Notes under the pieces: generated by a model
What the model saw: the letters and a program-made list of their open reading frames with translations, nothing else
Told to the model about the DNA's origin: nothing
Databases searched by the model: none
Made by a program: the position numbers and the translations under genes
In this document: one piece after another, positions 5,953 to 6,092 of the stretch
Layout: each line of letters opens with the position of its first letter
Numbering within the stretch: the stretch's first letter is position 1
NCBI GenBank assembly: GCA_026391115.1
Contig: JAPLER010000167.1
Span: forward strand, 4,592-10,683
Origin: Bacteroidota bacterium
GTDB lineage: Bacteria > Bacteroidota > Bacteroidia > Chitinophagales > Chitinophagaceae
Direction of reading: 5' to 3'
Length of the DNA: 6,092 nucleotides

Positions 5953-6092
5953 TGAACTTCCAAATAAAAAGTGGACAAAATTTTCAAGAGCTTTAAGCTA
6001 CATTTTTTAAATTGTTATTAAATAATTGATTGTATTCTTTTATGTTTAAATTGTTTAAGTATGAATGCCTTCTTTTGATATTGTAAAATGTT
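5953..6092 (-). mobile_element. IS3-family insertion sequence, transposase-3' end only
   Basis: A terminal inverted repeat lies at 5953-5977: the plus strand starts TGAACTTCC and ends AAAAAGTGGACA. This matches the IS3-type end pattern (TGAACT...AAAGTtGGACA, TG...CA termini). Inside it lies the 3' end of a transposase gene pointing outward toward this terminus, as expected for the right end of an IS3 element. The rest of the element and its other end are outside the window, so the target duplication (possibly TGAC or GAC at 5949-5952) cannot be confirmed. The element lies about 210 bp upstream of the prfB start. Confidence 0.8.
5993..6092 (-). CDS. IS3-family transposase (OrfB), last 32 codons
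   Basis: The last 32 codons before a TAA at 5995-5993 read TFYNIKRRHSYLNNL and continue to IKEYNQLFNNNLKNVA. The pattern F-Y-N-x-K-R-x-H-S-x-L followed by an E-Y or E-F pair is the usual C-terminal end of the DDE (rve-type) integrase domain in IS3-family OrfB proteins. The catalytic residues lie outside the window, so it cannot be said whether the copy is intact. The stop codon falls 16 bp before the inverted repeat, as expected for a compact IS. The gene points toward prfB, but the terminator at 5899-5929 intervenes. Confidence 0.82.
   Translation of the reverse strand, partial: TFYNIKRRHSYLNNLNIKEYNQLFNNNLKNVA

Overview
The window is strongly AT-rich. It looks like part of a Bacteroidota chromosome, possibly Chitinophagales or a relative, although the rank below phylum is a guess. 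The evidence is a short alternate-type GlmU protein, a DUF2279 protein, weak or absent Shine-Dalgarno sequences before the start codons, and one match to the Bacteroidota -7 promoter element (TAnnTTTG). Every gene I can support lies on the minus strand, so transcription runs from high to low coordinates.

In transcription order, the right edge (about 5953-6092) holds the end of an IS3-type insertion sequence: the last 32 codons of its transposase and a 25-bp terminal inverted repeat. Next come a short tandem repeat and a strong rho-independent terminator hairpin (5899-5929), then the roughly 155-bp leader of prfB. prfB (5743-4653, release factor 2) has the classical autoregulatory +1 frameshift site, AGGAGG-TTT-CTT-TGA-C, near its start. 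It also has a second, unexpected frame change between the SPF and GGQ motifs. Three codons appear to be missing there and the frame moves by +1, which fits a net 8-nt deletion.

Downstream is a gene for a probable class 1 isoprenoid (squalene/phytoene synthase-like) enzyme (4569-3583). A GNAT acetyltransferase (3565-3125) follows after 17 bp and is probably co-transcribed with it. Then come an alternate GlmU-like bifunctional sugar-nucleotide enzyme (3073-1913), an exported DUF2279 protein (1837-785), and ribonuclease Z (712 to the left edge, C-terminus cut off). The gaps between these genes are 51-83 bp, so several may be separate transcripts.

The genes are mostly housekeeping: translation termination (prfB), tRNA 3' processing (rnz), and envelope precursor synthesis (glmU-like). 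They do not form an obvious single pathway. I found no CRISPR array, tRNA, rRNA, defence system or clearly novel multi-gene system. The most notable observations are the second frame break in the normally essential prfB gene and a shared leader sequence in front of two of the genes. That leader includes a GTTTAAA tandem array with an inverted partner.
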